Source: Pirellulaceae bacterium
Lineage (GTDB): Bacteria; Planctomycetota; Planctomycetia; Pirellulales; Pirellulaceae
Direction: 5' to 3'
Length of the DNA: 64,000 nt
Assembly (NCBI GenBank): GCA_018402565.1
Contig: JAGYIQ010000001.1
Coordinates: forward strand, 1,054,001-1,118,000
Part shown: piece by piece, positions 9,071 to 19,821 of the stretch
Layout of the letters: each line of letters begins with the position of its first letter
Numbering within the stretch: the first letter of the stretch is position 1
Translations under genes and position numbers: made by a program
Notes under the pieces: generated by a model
Database searches by the model: none
Seen by the model: only the letters and a program-made list of their open reading frames with translations
What the model was told of the DNA's origin: nothing

Positions 9071-12000
9071 TCAAGCGAAGCGACGCAAAAAACCCAGTTT
9101 CGCGGCTCTTTGCAGCAAAAATCCGAGTCCCACGGCCGCAAACAGGATCGCCAGCGACCCCGGCCCGCCCGTCAGCCAGACAACGCTGGACAGCCCAAGC
9201 CAGAGTATATCGCCACCGAACGGCGCTGTCCCAGGCCGACCCGGCCACCGCCAGACCGACGTGGCAATCGCCGGGCTAAGAACGGCCAGCCAGAGGGCCA
9301 AGACCAATAGTGCGATTCCGCTCACCCAGCGAACCAGGCTCGAGGTTGTTGGTTTTCCCACTTGGGGCAGGGAGACCTGGGACGCGAGGGACAAGCCGGT
9401 TCCCATCGTTTCTTCGTTGATTGGCAGTTCGGGCCACGGCCGCTGCAAGATAGCACTCATGGAATGCCCCGGCGGCAGGGAGGCACCCCACGCCGGCCCG
9501 TCCGCCGCCAATGCCTGACGCCCAACCCAGTCCTGGGCAGTTCCCCACCCCGGCTTGGCGACCGACGCACCAGCCGGCTCGATCTGCAGTTCCCGCGGCC
9601 AGCCCTCAGGCAAGTCCGCCTCGCATGGAAGCGCGATGGGAGCGCCCTGGGCAACCCACGCCAAGTGAGGTTGATCCAGAGAGAGCATGCCGACCAGCTC
9701 GAGGGTCAGGAGCGAGTACTCCTGCAGGGGGTCAATGGCAACGCTCGCCTGTCGGACTTCACGTTTCGCTGTTGAGCTGAGCAGATTGGCAGCGAAACCG
9801 AACTCCGCATTCGTGTCAATGGTGGCAGCAACGTCGCCCGTATCGCCCTCAGCGGGTGGAGCTTGGTCGTCGAGCTGAGCTGTAGCCAGGACCGGTGAAC
9901 CGTCCAACCAGGCTCTGCGAACCACCCACCCGGTCGGTACGACCAGCGTTAGTCGATCCCGTCCCCGATTGCGAATGACCAACTGTTGCCAGCCAGCAAT
10001 CGTCATGCCGGCCGTCGCGTCAACGGCTGCTTGGTCCTGGCCGCCGACCTGGACTGGGACTGCAGCATCGTGGGTCGGGGGATCGATCCCGGGGACCGCC
10101 GCCGTCGAGTCCGACGATGGCTGGCGATGGCGATCGTCGTTGCGATTGGCCAGCACAAATCGACCGGCCACGATTTCGGGTTGCAGCTTGCCCGACTCCG
10201 TCGACGGGGTTTCGCCAGCGTCCCCGGGCAGTCCGTCGCTATCTCCCGTGCGGCCGGGCGTCGCTCGTTCCACCAGGGATCCCGGAGAGGCATCGGCCGC
10301 GGCAGGAGGATTGGGCGTCTCACTCGCAGTGGGGACGCCCGTGAGGTCAGCGGCTTGCCGATTGCGTTGCAAGCGGAATGTCCGCAACCGCTCGGGGGAT
10401 TCCGTCAGTCGAACGGCGTTCGCGCTTGGCGAGCTTGTGACCGCAGCCAGATCAGCGACTACGGGTAATCCGTCCGCTTCAACGCCCCACTGCCACGCGT
10501 TTTCGGGATTTTGTAGCTGCACGCTGGAGCTGACTTCGGGAAACCCGGGCAGTTGCACCCAAGGCAGCGGGATGGAATCATCGTCGGACAAGGACAACTC
10601 CACGTCCATCTCAACTCGGACAGCCCCTTGGAGAGGCGTTCGCAGGAAAGCCGCCCGCACATCGGACTCGGCCCCGCGCCCGGCGCCAATCCAGGCGACC
10701 TCGTTCTGTTGGGCTGACAACAGAGCCAGCCGCTGCAGCTTGCCACCCTGGGGCAACTGGAACACCCACTGACTCAATTCCCCGTGGGTGACCTCCAGTT
10801 CCCCGCGAACGCTGAGCGTGGCTGTAGTGGAAGCTAGGATAATTTCTTGATTGAGACTCCCGATCACCTGGGCGGGCTGCAGTGACAGCCGTCCGACGAC
10901 AGATCGCATGTGGGTCGTCGGCTCAGCCATCTGTTCGTAGACAAACAGGTTGGACGCGGTCGAACCCAGACGAGCGGCGAGATCGACCGGTTGTTGGCCG
11001 GCATCTTGCCTCCCACTGTCTCCCGTTGTCAGTCCAGACGACACACCGCTGGGGCGGTTCCCGGCGGCGGTTGTCGCTGCCAGCGGAGCGGTCATCAGCT
11101 CCAGCTCGCTGCCGCGGCGGAAGTGGCTATTGGACAATTCCAGCGTGCGGTACACCAAATTCGAATCCACTTGGACCACCAGCAGTCGGCGAAAACGTGG
11201 CAGTTCCGGGTCCAGCAATCGCCAACTGGGTGGAATCAAGCGGCCGAAGCTTTGCCCCTGGTACTCCCATGGGATACGAACGATCTGCTCCGGGTTGTGA
11301 TTATCGGTCCACTGCAATCGATAGACAGGGCCAGCCACTGCATCGGCGGGTCGCTGGTCCTCCGGCAAGCGTTGCACGGCCCAGGTCGCTGCTTCTGCTT
11401 GGTAGCCGGCCGGCAAGGACATGCGTGGATCGACTTGAAACCACAATTCGTTGCGGAGGCCCGTGGCACGTCCCAAACGCAAACGAGTTTCGCACCGCAC
11501 CTGCAGCGGGTCGAAGGTCAACCAGGTCTCGATCGTCGGATTGGACCAACTCTCGGCTTCGGGCAACACTTCAATTCGCGTCCGGCGGAAGCGATCGGTG
11601 CGAAACCGTCGCTGAATTGGCGAACTAAATCGAGTCTGAGGGTATCGACTGTCGGTCACGATGGATTGCCAACCGTTCGGGACGCCGCTGAGCACCACGT
11701 ACGAGTCGATCAGGCCGTGTTGATCCAGTTGCAGTCGCGATTGCGTGAGTTGCAAGTCGTAAGTGATCGACAGCAGGTTCGTCCCAACATCCATCTGGAC
11801 CGAGATACCATCGCTCAGGCGTTGAAACAAAACGGGCACGCCATTGAGTCGCACTTGTCGAATGGCGTGTTCCGGTCCCACCGGGGACGGCAGCAAGTAC
11901 GATTTGGCGGTGGCGGCCTTGCAGGTGTACAAGGAGGTCAGCCGCGAAAACCGTCTCAGTTGCGGGTCGTACTCCAGCGTATGCTGCGCCCCGCGTCGCT

Positions 12001-15000
12001 CCAAGTCGAATGAACCGCGATCCACCTGCGGCGACCGGTTCAACTGCTGATAGAGTGCGGGCGGCACGTACACGACCGGCCCGATCGGCCGCTGCTCGGG
12101 GTCAACCGGGATCACCACCAGCGGATAGGGTTGATTTTCAGTCGCGGGTCCGCCGTCCTGGGTCACAGGTGGCTCCGGCCAAAAAGACGCCGCACAAATC
12201 TGATTGCCCCAGCAGCCAATGCCCAGCAGCCAAGCGGCTCCAGTCGGCGTTAACAGACGGCGCCGAGATGCCGTCGGGGTTGAGAACTCCCCAGGTCGGC
12301 GGCCGCTAGGGGCCACGCGGGCTGCCCGTCCCCAGTAGCACAGTCGCCGCCACGCATCGCCCAACAGGACCCCCAGCCAGACGGAGGCGACCCATTCGTG
12401 CCAAGGCCAAGGCAGCAGCAGCGAGAGCGCCACGCCGCCGATGATCGCGACACTGAGCCCGCGAGCCGTCGCGGGACGTTCCTCGACCGATCGACGATGC
12501 AACACCAAGCCCAAGGCACAGCCCACCAACAGGGCCACCCAATGTGACCGTTGGGCCGCCAGAGGACTGAAGACCCATTGTGGATTAAGTGGCACCGATC
12601 GGGCGTCAGCGGCCGGCGGCGGCAGCGGCCCCAGCTGCGGATCCAAATCGTTCGCGTCGGCCAAACCAGGAACTAACTGGCGGGCAGTGCCGGTGTTGCC
12701 ACCGAGGCTGGCACGATCCGCTGAGTTCTGACTGGCGTCTAGAAAGTTCGGCTCGGCCAGGTCGTCCGTGGCCGGCCAAGCCCCGGCCCACTGCCAGCGC
12801 TGGTAGCCGTTCGGCGGTCTATCCGCCAGTCGCCAACGCAATGAAGTTGCGACCAGCGGCGGACGGCCATGCGATCTGGGCCAGATCAGCGGACTCAGCA
12901 GACGCAGCCCGAAACTGCCGTTCGCAGCATCCGCCGGCGTTGGGTTGGAACCAGGCAAGCGCCCCGGCGGAAGCAGCACTTCTCGCTCGGCCGCCACACT
13001 GGACAACAGCAAAGGATGGGTTGTCGGCAGCCTCTCCCATCCCGACCAAGCCACAAGGGTCCAGGGATGGGGCCTGCTCCAAGTCAAATGCACGTCCTGT
13101 CGTCCTGGCCCGGCGAACGAAAGCCTCGGGGCGTCGGGAGACGGAACCGTCGGAACCAAAACCTGGTTGATCAAGACTCGATTGCAGACCGCGTCGGGGG
13201 GCAGATCGACCTGCAACGTGGTGGCGGTGTCGCAGTGGATTTCCAGCCACAGGTCCGTTTGCCAGCCGCTCCGCTGCCAAGTGTCGACTTGTCGCGCGAC
13301 AAGCACCGTGGGCCTCGCCCATTCCAAGCGAGGGACACAGTGGTACTCCACGCCCTGGGCTTGCTGGTACCAAGTGCTGAGATAACCCGTCGCTGACGCC
13401 TGGTCGCCCTGGGCCGACGCCTCAGCAGCGACCGCACGATCCGCGGGGAACGCACTGCCAGTCCCAACGGCGGGCCCAACACCGGCGGTCGCCGCAACGC
13501 CCGCGTTCGTCCGCTGGCTACCCACGCTCCCTAGACTCGCCACATCGCTGGGACTCGCCGCACCGCTGGGGCTGACCGCGGAGCCGGAATTTGCCGCGAT
13601 GCCGGAATTTGCCGCGATGCCGGAATTTGCGGCGATGCCGGAACTGGCCGCTGTGCCGGAGTTCGCTGCCGTGCCGGAGGTCGCTGCAGAGCCGGAGGTC
13701 GCCGCGATGTTGGAGACGGTTGTGGAGTTGACGTTGCCGGCGGAGTTGGCCGTGGTGGCTGGGGGGACGCGCGAGGGGTCGCTGCTCCACCATTGGCGAC
13801 TCGCGGCGCGGAACTGTCGCAGTTCGGCGATAGGATTGACGAGCGGGCTGGCGCCGCGGATCTGCAGCGTCAGCGGACCGGCACTCGAGTTGTCCACCAC
13901 ACCTTGGAACTGGCGGGCCCGCGGGAATTGGTACAGGGGCACATGCCCGTGGCGGGCGGCGATCCACTCCTGCTGCACGACAATCACAAACGAATCATTG
14001 ATGGGGCGAGGGAAGCGGATGCTCCAGCCCAGCCCCTCTTCGTCTGGCCCGACTTCGCATTCCAGGGGCTGCCCGGCCCGGTTGAGGGCCTGCCAGCGCC
14101 GCGCGGCTGTGGAGTCGCCGCCACCGCTCAGTTGCACCGCGTCCACCGGCCCATTGGGCTGCACCAAGAATCGATGCCCCTGTTCGACCACGCCGTTGGG
14201 CAGCAGTCGATTGACGGTGTAGGCCAGCACATCGTAGCCACCGGATTGTCCGGCCGCATTTTCCAGCAACAGGCGCGCCGGACCCTCGCTCTGCCGCAGG
14301 TTGCCAGCCCCGATCAAGCCACGCAGTTCCGGCAGTCGCTGGCGTGCCTGTTCCGTGCTCAGTCCGCTCCATTCGCGTGGGTTGTTGGGACTGGGTCGGA
14401 TCCCAGCCGAACTGACGACCTGGACAAGGCACGGTCGCTGGGTTGGGCGTCCCAGGCTCGTCTCCCGGACGACTCGGCCCTCCACTTCGACGGGCCATTG
14501 GCTGACGAGCTGTATGGCGCGGAACCGGAGTCCCAAGCGACTTTCCCGACTTTCGGTGGGCAGCACAATCGAGAGCCGCGGCCGATCGTTCTCCCAGATC
14601 AGCGACCAATTGAGCGGGGTCAGGCCGGACTCTGGCAGCGGTTGGTCTGGGTTATCGTCCAACAACGCCGGGTCGAAGGCCGCTACCTGTTCGACTTGCC
14701 AACCGTCGGCGACTTCCCACGTGATGACGTTGGAATCGCGAAAACGATCGTCCAAGAACAAATATTGATCGGCCTCCAGCTTCTCGGGCTCGGCGGTCAA
14801 TCGCGTGAAATCACTGCGGGGGCTGGCGGCGACGGTCGTCGCGGCACGCGGCACATCCAACAGCACCGTGATCAGACTGTCGGGACCGCCCCATTGAAAC
14901 GACAAGTCCTGCACACGCCCCAATGCCTGGGACCGCAGGACTCGACCGTCAATCAGCTCATAATCGACCAGCGATAAGGGAGCGGCAATCCCGACCTGGA

Positions 15001-16309
15001 CGGCGCCCGACATCCACGTCTGCCCAGGCAACCGCAGGCGAGGAATCACGATGCGCTCGGGCGATTCCGCCTTCAGCACCCCTGCGACTCGGATCTCGTG
15101 ACGGGCTGACCAGTCCTGCCACGGCAAGACCCACTGCCGGACGGCGGGATCGAGATTCCTAACTTCACACGATTGCGGGACACCGTCGACCTCGCAGCTT
15201 GTGACCTGCAAGCCGACAGGCAGTTCCAGCACGAGTTCACCCGCGTAGAATTGCCGGAACTCCAAGTCGACCACTCCCTCAAATCGCTGGGATGTTCGCT
15301 CGATGGTCAACGTGCTCCGCTCCGCATAGCGTCCCGGCAGCAGCGATGAGCGGACCGGGGCATCGAATTCGATGAACTGGCCGATGACCTCGGGGCCATC
15401 ACAAAAATACTGTCGCCGCATGGAGCGATTCTCGGCGTCCGCCATTTCTGTGGCAGTAGCGGCGGATTGCAACGGCACGCTGGTGCCATTGAGGTGAAAG
15501 GCGGTCGGCGTCGAGCCACTGGTTTGCACGGTGATCAGGGTGGTCGGGCGATTGGGCAAGCGGATCTGCCGACGGCCGCTGGCATCGGCCTGCGTGGCCA
15601 AGGCCAAGTTGTATCGCACCAACATCCACTCCGAGGCCTGCGACAGTGGCAAGCCGAACGATCCCTGCTCGTTGACCGAGAGGGCGACGGGAACTTCCTG
15701 CCAAGTCACACTCGGCGGAAATGAATGGGTCCATGGGCCGACCAATTCGCGCGCGTTGTCCCGAGATGCCTCGCGCGCTGCACTCAATTGCGGCACCAAG
15801 TTGAAGAATTCGGCCGGGACAGTCCACTGATCGAACTCGACCCAGGCGGGGCCACTGGGCAAGCTTGCCAGCGGAGCGCCCCGCGGATCGATGGCCCGCA
15901 GCCGAACCAACGACTGGCCCTGCAAGCTGCCACCCGGCCCGGTGGTCAGCCAATGACGGACCGGCTCACCGCGGCAGACAGCGCGGACGCGAGATTCGCT
16001 GCCCGCCAGGATCTCGCGAAACTTTTCCGCCGACAGTGGCAGATAGGCCGGGCGTCCCTGCATGAACTCAACCAGCCGCGACTCGGGTACATAGACTTGC
16101 CGGATCGTCAACGGTTCGTCAGCGTCGCCGTCCTTGTCGATCCGTCCAACCGGCGCAGTGGTACGGCCGGCGAGCGTGGACGACGATTGCAACGGTGGCG
16201 AGGAGGGTAACCCAGAGGCTCCGACCAGCGGGACGGCGTGTGACAGCCAAACCACCAGAGCCACCCCGCAGAGACACCCGAGAACTTGCTGAGAGCGGAA
16301 CGGGCTCAT
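9071..16309 (-). CDS. Giant two-module membrane-anchored protein of unknown function
   Basis: 2412 residues. The ATG at 16309 overlaps the stop of the upstream gene as ATGA, which implies coupled translation; this decides the start. Residues 1-40 form a signal segment. A long, mostly beta-rich extracytoplasmic part follows to about residue 1250, then a cluster of hydrophobic helices (about 1255-1375), a second signal-like segment ('GAAWLLGIGCWGNQICAASFW'), a second beta-rich part, and a C-terminal pair of membrane segments (about 2325-2400). Both halves begin with a similar motif: 'IRQVYVPESRLVEFMQG' and 'GPVVYVPPALYQQLNRS'. This suggests two related proteins fused in tandem. A Ser/Ala/Asn/Gly repeat tract lies at about 870-910. 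I recognise no enzyme motif. It probably forms a cell-envelope complex with the upstream gene product. Confidence 0.8.
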   Translation of the reverse strand: MSPFRSQQVLGCLCGVALVVWLSHAVPLVGASGLPSSPPLQSSSTLAGRTTAPVGRIDKDGDADEPLTIRQVYVPESRLVEFMQGRPAYLPLSAEKFREILAGSESRVRAVCRGEPVRHWLTTGPGGSLQGQSLVRLRAIDPRGAPLASLPSGPAWVEFDQWTVPAEFFNLVPQLSAAREASRDNARELVGPWTHSFPPSVTWQEVPVALSVNEQGSFGLPLSQASEWMLVRYNLALATQADASGRRQIRLPNRPTTLITVQTSGSTPTAFHLNGTSVPLQSAATATEMADAENRSMRRQYFCDGPEVIGQFIEFDAPVRSSLLPGRYAERSTLTIERTSQRFEGVVDLEFRQFYAGELVLELPVGLQVTSCEVDGVPQSCEVRNLDPAVRQWVLPWQDWSARHEIRVAGVLKAESPERIVIPRLRLPGQTWMSGAVQVGIAAPLSLVDYELIDGRVLRSQALGRVQDLSFQWGGPDSLITVLLDVPRAATTVAASPRSDFTRLTAEPEKLEADQYLFLDDRFRDSNVITWEVADGWQVEQVAAFDPALLDDNPDQPLPESGLTPLNWSLIWENDRPRLSIVLPTESRESRLGLRFRAIQLVSQWPVEVEGRVVRETSLGRPTQRPCLVQVVSSAGIRPSPNNPREWSGLSTEQARQRLPELRGLIGAGNLRQSEGPARLLLENAAGQSGGYDVLAYTVNRLLPNGVVEQGHRFLVQPNGPVDAVQLSGGGDSTAARRWQALNRAGQPLECEVGPDEEGLGWSIRFPRPINDSFVIVVQQEWIAARHGHVPLYQFPRARQFQGVVDNSSAGPLTLQIRGASPLVNPIAELRQFRAASRQWWSSDPSRVPPATTANSAGNVNSTTVSNIAATSGSAATSGTAANSGTAASSGIAANSGIAANSGIAANSGSAVSPSGAASPSDVASLGSVGSQRTNAGVAATAGVGPAVGTGSAFPADRAVAAEASAQGDQASATGYLSTWYQQAQGVEYHCVPRLEWARPTVLVARQVDTWQRSGWQTDLWLEIHCDTATTLQVDLPPDAVCNRVLINQVLVPTVPSPDAPRLSFAGPGRQDVHLTWSRPHPWTLVAWSGWERLPTTHPLLLSSVAAEREVLLPPGRLPGSNPTPADAANGSFGLRLLSPLIWPRSHGRPPLVATSLRWRLADRPPNGYQRWQWAGAWPATDDLAEPNFLDASQNSADRASLGGNTGTARQLVPGLADANDLDPQLGPLPPPAADARSVPLNPQWVFSPLAAQRSHWVALLVGCALGLVLHRRSVEERPATARGLSVAIIGGVALSLLLPWPWHEWVASVWLGVLLGDAWRRLCYWGRAARVAPSGRRPGEFSTPTASRRRLLTPTGAAWLLGIGCWGNQICAASFWPEPPVTQDGGPATENQPYPLVVIPVDPEQRPIGPVVYVPPALYQQLNRSPQVDRGSFDLERRGAQHTLEYDPQLRRFSRLTSLYTCKAATAKSYLLPSPVGPEHAIRQVRLNGVPVLFQRLSDGISVQMDVGTNLLSITYDLQLTQSRLQLDQHGLIDSYVVLSGVPNGWQSIVTDSRYPQTRFSSPIQRRFRTDRFRRTRIEVLPEAESWSNPTIETWLTFDPLQVRCETRLRLGRATGLRNELWFQVDPRMSLPAGYQAEAATWAVQRLPEDQRPADAVAGPVYRLQWTDNHNPEQIVRIPWEYQGQSFGRLIPPSWRLLDPELPRFRRLLVVQVDSNLVYRTLELSNSHFRRGSELELMTAPLAATTAAGNRPSGVSSGLTTGDSGRQDAGQQPVDLAARLGSTASNLFVYEQMAEPTTHMRSVVGRLSLQPAQVIGSLNQEIILASTTATLSVRGELEVTHGELSQWVFQLPQGGKLQRLALLSAQQNEVAWIGAGRGAESDVRAAFLRTPLQGAVRVEMDVELSLSDDDSIPLPWVQLPGFPEVSSSVQLQNPENAWQWGVEADGLPVVADLAAVTSSPSANAVRLTESPERLRTFRLQRNRQAADLTGVPTASETPNPPAAADASPGSLVERATPGRTGDSDGLPGDAGETPSTESGKLQPEIVAGRFVLANRNDDRHRQPSSDSTAAVPGIDPPTHDAAVPVQVGGQDQAAVDATAGMTIAGWQQLVIRNRGRDRLTLVVPTGWVVRRAWLDGSPVLATAQLDDQAPPAEGDTGDVAATIDTNAEFGFAANLLSSTAKREVRQASVAIDPLQEYSLLTLELVGMLSLDQPHLAWVAQGAPIALPCEADLPEGWPRELQIEPAGASVAKPGWGTAQDWVGRQALAADGPAWGASLPPGHSMSAILQRPWPELPINEETMGTGLSLASQVSLPQVGKPTTSSLVRWVSGIALLVLALWLAVLSPAIATSVWRWPGRPGTAPFGGDILWLGLSSVVWLTGGPGSLAILFAAVGLGFLLQRAAKLGFLRRFA
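13576..13705 (-). repeat. 18-bp coding tandem repeat in the giant gene
   Basis: About seven copies of an 18-nt unit (GATGCCGGAATTTGCCGC on the plus strand; three nearly identical, the rest diverged) encode a low-complexity run of six-residue units such as 'SGIAAN' and 'SGTAAN'. The unit is a multiple of three, so the frame is kept. The tract probably acts as a flexible linker between beta-rich domains. Confidence 0.85.
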
Positions 16310-19300
16310 GGCGTTTGCTCTCCCGCAACCAAACTGCCTCGCTGCGATTGGGAGGGACCGGACCGCTCCTGCCCACTGTCCTGATCCGACCAATAAGTTC
16401 GCGTTGTCTCACTGTTGAGTTCGTAGGTCGGCGTCGGTGCCGCCGCGGTCTCGCGAGTCAGACGCTCCAGCCCGATGACCAAGATCGAGCAGAGGATTGC
16501 AATGGCAGCCCAAGGTGCCAGCTCGCTGCCGACCTGCGGAAACTGCCACGAGACCCAAACCAAGCCGCCGGCCAGTATCAACCAGAAAGGCGGTTCACGA
16601 TACCATCCTAACAACCACGCGCACACAACGCCAATCGCCAAGCCGGTGATCGTGGCGGTTCTCAACCAACGACGGTTGGCCAACAGCAGACCACCGCCCT
16701 CCGGTGCGATTGGGCTGGCAAAAACCCAGCGAGCACTCGGCGGGGCCTCCGTCACCCCGGCCTCCGTCGCGGAATCCGCGGCAACCGCGGAGCCTGTGTT
16801 GGCGACTGCCGTCCATTCGCTGGAGGCCGATACCAGTTGCCACCAATCACTGGCGGCCAACTCCCAGGTGAATTGACGGCACCATTCTTGGTTCGGCAAA
16901 CGCGGGGCTTGCCACAAGACCTGAGTCCACGGCCCATCCGCCTGGTTGACCGAGTACCAAACTTCAACCTGATGGCGTCGAGCGGACGTTGGCTCGCGAC
17001 TGAGAGTCGTCTCCGCAGTGGCCGCTCTCTCCAACTCAACGATCAGACGTCCCGGCCGACGGGGCTGTTCCCAGGCAACCCCGCGACCATCGACCAAGAC
17101 CCGTCGAACTTCGATCGGCAAGGGCAACGAAAGTTCCAAACGCGGCTGGTTACTCAAGACCGTCGCCACCCATTGTTCCCGCCGTTGATCGCCCGACCAC
17201 CAAGTGCGAACTTGCACGCGTTCCACCGTGACGTCCGCAGCTGGTACACGCTCCGGTAGCAGCGACACCTCCGCCCGCCATGGCCAAGGACCGGTGGGGA
17301 TCCAGCGGGTCCATTCCGAGTCGCTCGGGAGCGAACGCCACGAGCCCCACTTGGGCGAGGCCACCGCCAGACCTCGACCGACAACCGACGGGGTGCGTAT
17401 TTCGCGATTTCGGATTTGGACCCCCGCCAACTGCTGCGACAAGAATGGTGCGAGCCCGCTTTCCTCCTCGACACCGAACAGACGCGTCACTGGATCGAAC
17501 AACAGTTGAACCATCGGTACCTCGAACGCTCTCGTTTCGAGATCGGTCGCGGTGACCGTGGGATCGAGCAAGTGGGTCAGAGTAAATGCCAGCTTCCCTC
17601 GCAATCGTTCTGGCGGCAACGCAAATTCAATCGCCTGGAAGGCCTGCCCGACCACCTCGATGGGCGTTGACTTGAAGGCCAGGATCTCACCGTTGAGTTC
17701 GATCTGCAGTTGCGGAACCGGATTGGCGGTCGGCAACAAAAACGTCAAACTCGGCAACGGTTGATGCGAGACCTCCAACTGGACTGCCTGCCTCACGGCC
17801 AATTGCTCGGGGCCGCTGGCACTCCGCAGCGGTTCGAGCGATAGCTGGGCCGATTGCTCCAGCGTGACCAATCGCGGGCGTAGACCGATCTGACCGCTCA
17901 ATATCCAGTCCTGATTCGCATCGCGGGCGCGGAACTGCATGGGGGTTGTCGCATCTTGCAACAGCGTGCTGTCTGCGGCCCCAAACTGGAACGATTTGCT
18001 GGGGTCGCCCAACACCAAGAGCACGCGACCGGGCTGTTGGACCATGGCCACTTCGCCCTGTAAACGCGGCAGATTCAGCCGAAACGGGTCCGGGGTATCC
18101 AACTCCAAGGTGCAGCGAAAAGTTAGGTCTCCATCGCTGCTGACCGCCTGTCCCGCCGGGTCGATCATCAGCCGACCGTCGCGAGCCTGAATCCCGGGAT
18201 CCCCCAAGACAAACTGCCAATCGCCCGGATCGATCCACAAGGGTTCACTGAACTTACCTTGAATCTGGCAATGGAAGCGGGCCGTCAACACAATCCGCTG
18301 CGTGACAATCAGCTCGTACTCCGAAGTCACACGCACCTGGGCCGCTTGGGGACGATTGAGTAACGCCAACCGGAAGTCGGGACGCTCGACATTGAACAGC
18401 GTAATCTCCGGATTTTCACGCACCGTCGGCCGCAGCGAGATGCCGCCGGCCAACTGCCAGACCGTCGACAGCTCGCGATCTTTGGTCAGCTCCAGCGACC
18501 CGGGAGCAAACAAACAATCCAGCCACATGGGGCCACCCAACTGCACGCGAGACGCGGTGGCTTCCGCAGCAGTGTCGCCCGTCACGTTGTATGTCAATTG
18601 CAACGGGGTGGCCTCGGTCAATGGATCATCCAAGGACAGGCGGTAGTAATGTCGGCCCTCAGGCAAGCCGCCCGCCGGACGTTGCAAGTCCTCCGCCGAC
18701 AACCGCTCAACACGGACACTGCTTTGGGGGCTGAGAAAATTTTCAGCATTGGTCGGCAAGGCCACCAATAACTCCGCCACGGCCGTGTCCAACGGCACGA
18801 CATTGACTTGCGCGTTGACTTGCCACGTGCGTTCACCCAGAGCCTGCACCCGCAAGGCGGAGTCGATGCGAGCCTTGATGGGAAAGGCTTGAGGGGCCCC
18901 CTTCAGCTCCTGCCAAGCAATCACCGATCTCTCGTTGAGCTCCCGCACCCGGACCACCGTGGCACCGTCCGCAACAGTCGCTCGCAAATCCGCAACATCC
19001 CCGCCACGCACTTCGAGCGAGGTCGCGGGAATCGTCAGACTGAAGGCCAGTTCCGTCGGGTATGGGAAGGCGACCGGCAACTGTTGCACCGCGCCCAAGT
19101 CCAGAACTCGAGCAGACAACGGCAAGTCGAACTCCAAGACCTCCTCGGCTGGACCAGCCACATGCAGCACCAGATTGCCCGCGTCACTGCGACTGAGATA
19201 ATGAGAAACGCCCGCAGGCCCTTGAATCTTCCCGTCGACAACCCAACCGGGCAACCCCAACGCAACCGGTTGCCAACCGGTTTGATTCAAGATCAGACGC

Positions 19301-19821
19301 AAACGCAGACGCAAGCTCGCACGCTGCAAATCCGTGTCGACCTGCCCGACAAAATTGGCTTGCACAACTCGAAAGCCACCCGCCGGCACCGCGCTCTGGG
19401 CCCCGCCTCGCTCCTGCCTCAACAGCCGCTCGAATTCCTCGAAGGGGAACTGAAAGACCGGGATCAAGCGACCTTCTTTGTCCGGAATGTAATAGGTTTC
19501 CAAGGGCGAAACTTGGATCCGCGGCGGTGGATTCTCCGTCGACAACGCCGGACGATCGTCCTGGCAGTACGCCATCGAAAACGCCTCGGCCCGAGCCACC
19601 CCGCCGCTACCCATCCACAGACATGTCCCGAGCAACCCGCCCAACGCCAACATCAGGACCAGAACGCGGCCTAAAAACCGCCCGCGGACCAGGGCACCCG
19701 TCGGGCGAACTGTAACACCAGCCCGGCTAACGGCAGGACGCCGCAACTGCGGCCCACGGGGAACACAACCGGTGCCGGGTGTCGCAAGACAGCCATTCAC
19801 AAATTCCAGTCGTGTGATCAA
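16306..19821 (-). CDS. Large membrane-anchored protein of unknown function
   Basis: 1171 residues. The TTG start is supported by AGAGAGGG about 7 nt upstream; no ATG is well placed. The N-terminus has a membrane-type signal segment ('RVLVLMLALGGLLGTCLWMGSG'). A motif near residue 105-125, 'ETYYIPDKEGRLIPVFQF', resembles the openings of both halves of the downstream giant protein, so the three modules look like one family. The body is beta-rich, and three C-terminal hydrophobic segments ('TITGLAIGVVCAWLLGWY', 'FWLILAGGLVWVSW', 'WAAIAILCSILVIGL') anchor it. Its stop overlaps the start of the giant gene by 4 nt. The pair is probably co-translated and assembled together. No catalytic motif was recognised. 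Confidence 0.8.
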   Translation of the reverse strand: MITRLEFVNGCLATPGTGCVPRGPQLRRPAVSRAGVTVRPTGALVRGRFLGRVLVLMLALGGLLGTCLWMGSGGVARAEAFSMAYCQDDRPALSTENPPPRIQVSPLETYYIPDKEGRLIPVFQFPFEEFERLLRQERGGAQSAVPAGGFRVVQANFVGQVDTDLQRASLRLRLRLILNQTGWQPVALGLPGWVVDGKIQGPAGVSHYLSRSDAGNLVLHVAGPAEEVLEFDLPLSARVLDLGAVQQLPVAFPYPTELAFSLTIPATSLEVRGGDVADLRATVADGATVVRVRELNERSVIAWQELKGAPQAFPIKARIDSALRVQALGERTWQVNAQVNVVPLDTAVAELLVALPTNAENFLSPQSSVRVERLSAEDLQRPAGGLPEGRHYYRLSLDDPLTEATPLQLTYNVTGDTAAEATASRVQLGGPMWLDCLFAPGSLELTKDRELSTVWQLAGGISLRPTVRENPEITLFNVERPDFRLALLNRPQAAQVRVTSEYELIVTQRIVLTARFHCQIQGKFSEPLWIDPGDWQFVLGDPGIQARDGRLMIDPAGQAVSSDGDLTFRCTLELDTPDPFRLNLPRLQGEVAMVQQPGRVLLVLGDPSKSFQFGAADSTLLQDATTPMQFRARDANQDWILSGQIGLRPRLVTLEQSAQLSLEPLRSASGPEQLAVRQAVQLEVSHQPLPSLTFLLPTANPVPQLQIELNGEILAFKSTPIEVVGQAFQAIEFALPPERLRGKLAFTLTHLLDPTVTATDLETRAFEVPMVQLLFDPVTRLFGVEEESGLAPFLSQQLAGVQIRNREIRTPSVVGRGLAVASPKWGSWRSLPSDSEWTRWIPTGPWPWRAEVSLLPERVPAADVTVERVQVRTWWSGDQRREQWVATVLSNQPRLELSLPLPIEVRRVLVDGRGVAWEQPRRPGRLIVELERAATAETTLSREPTSARRHQVEVWYSVNQADGPWTQVLWQAPRLPNQEWCRQFTWELAASDWWQLVSASSEWTAVANTGSAVAADSATEAGVTEAPPSARWVFASPIAPEGGGLLLANRRWLRTATITGLAIGVVCAWLLGWYREPPFWLILAGGLVWVSWQFPQVGSELAPWAAIAILCSILVIGLERLTRETAAAPTPTYELNSETTRTYWSDQDSGQERSGPSQSQRGSLVAGEQTP

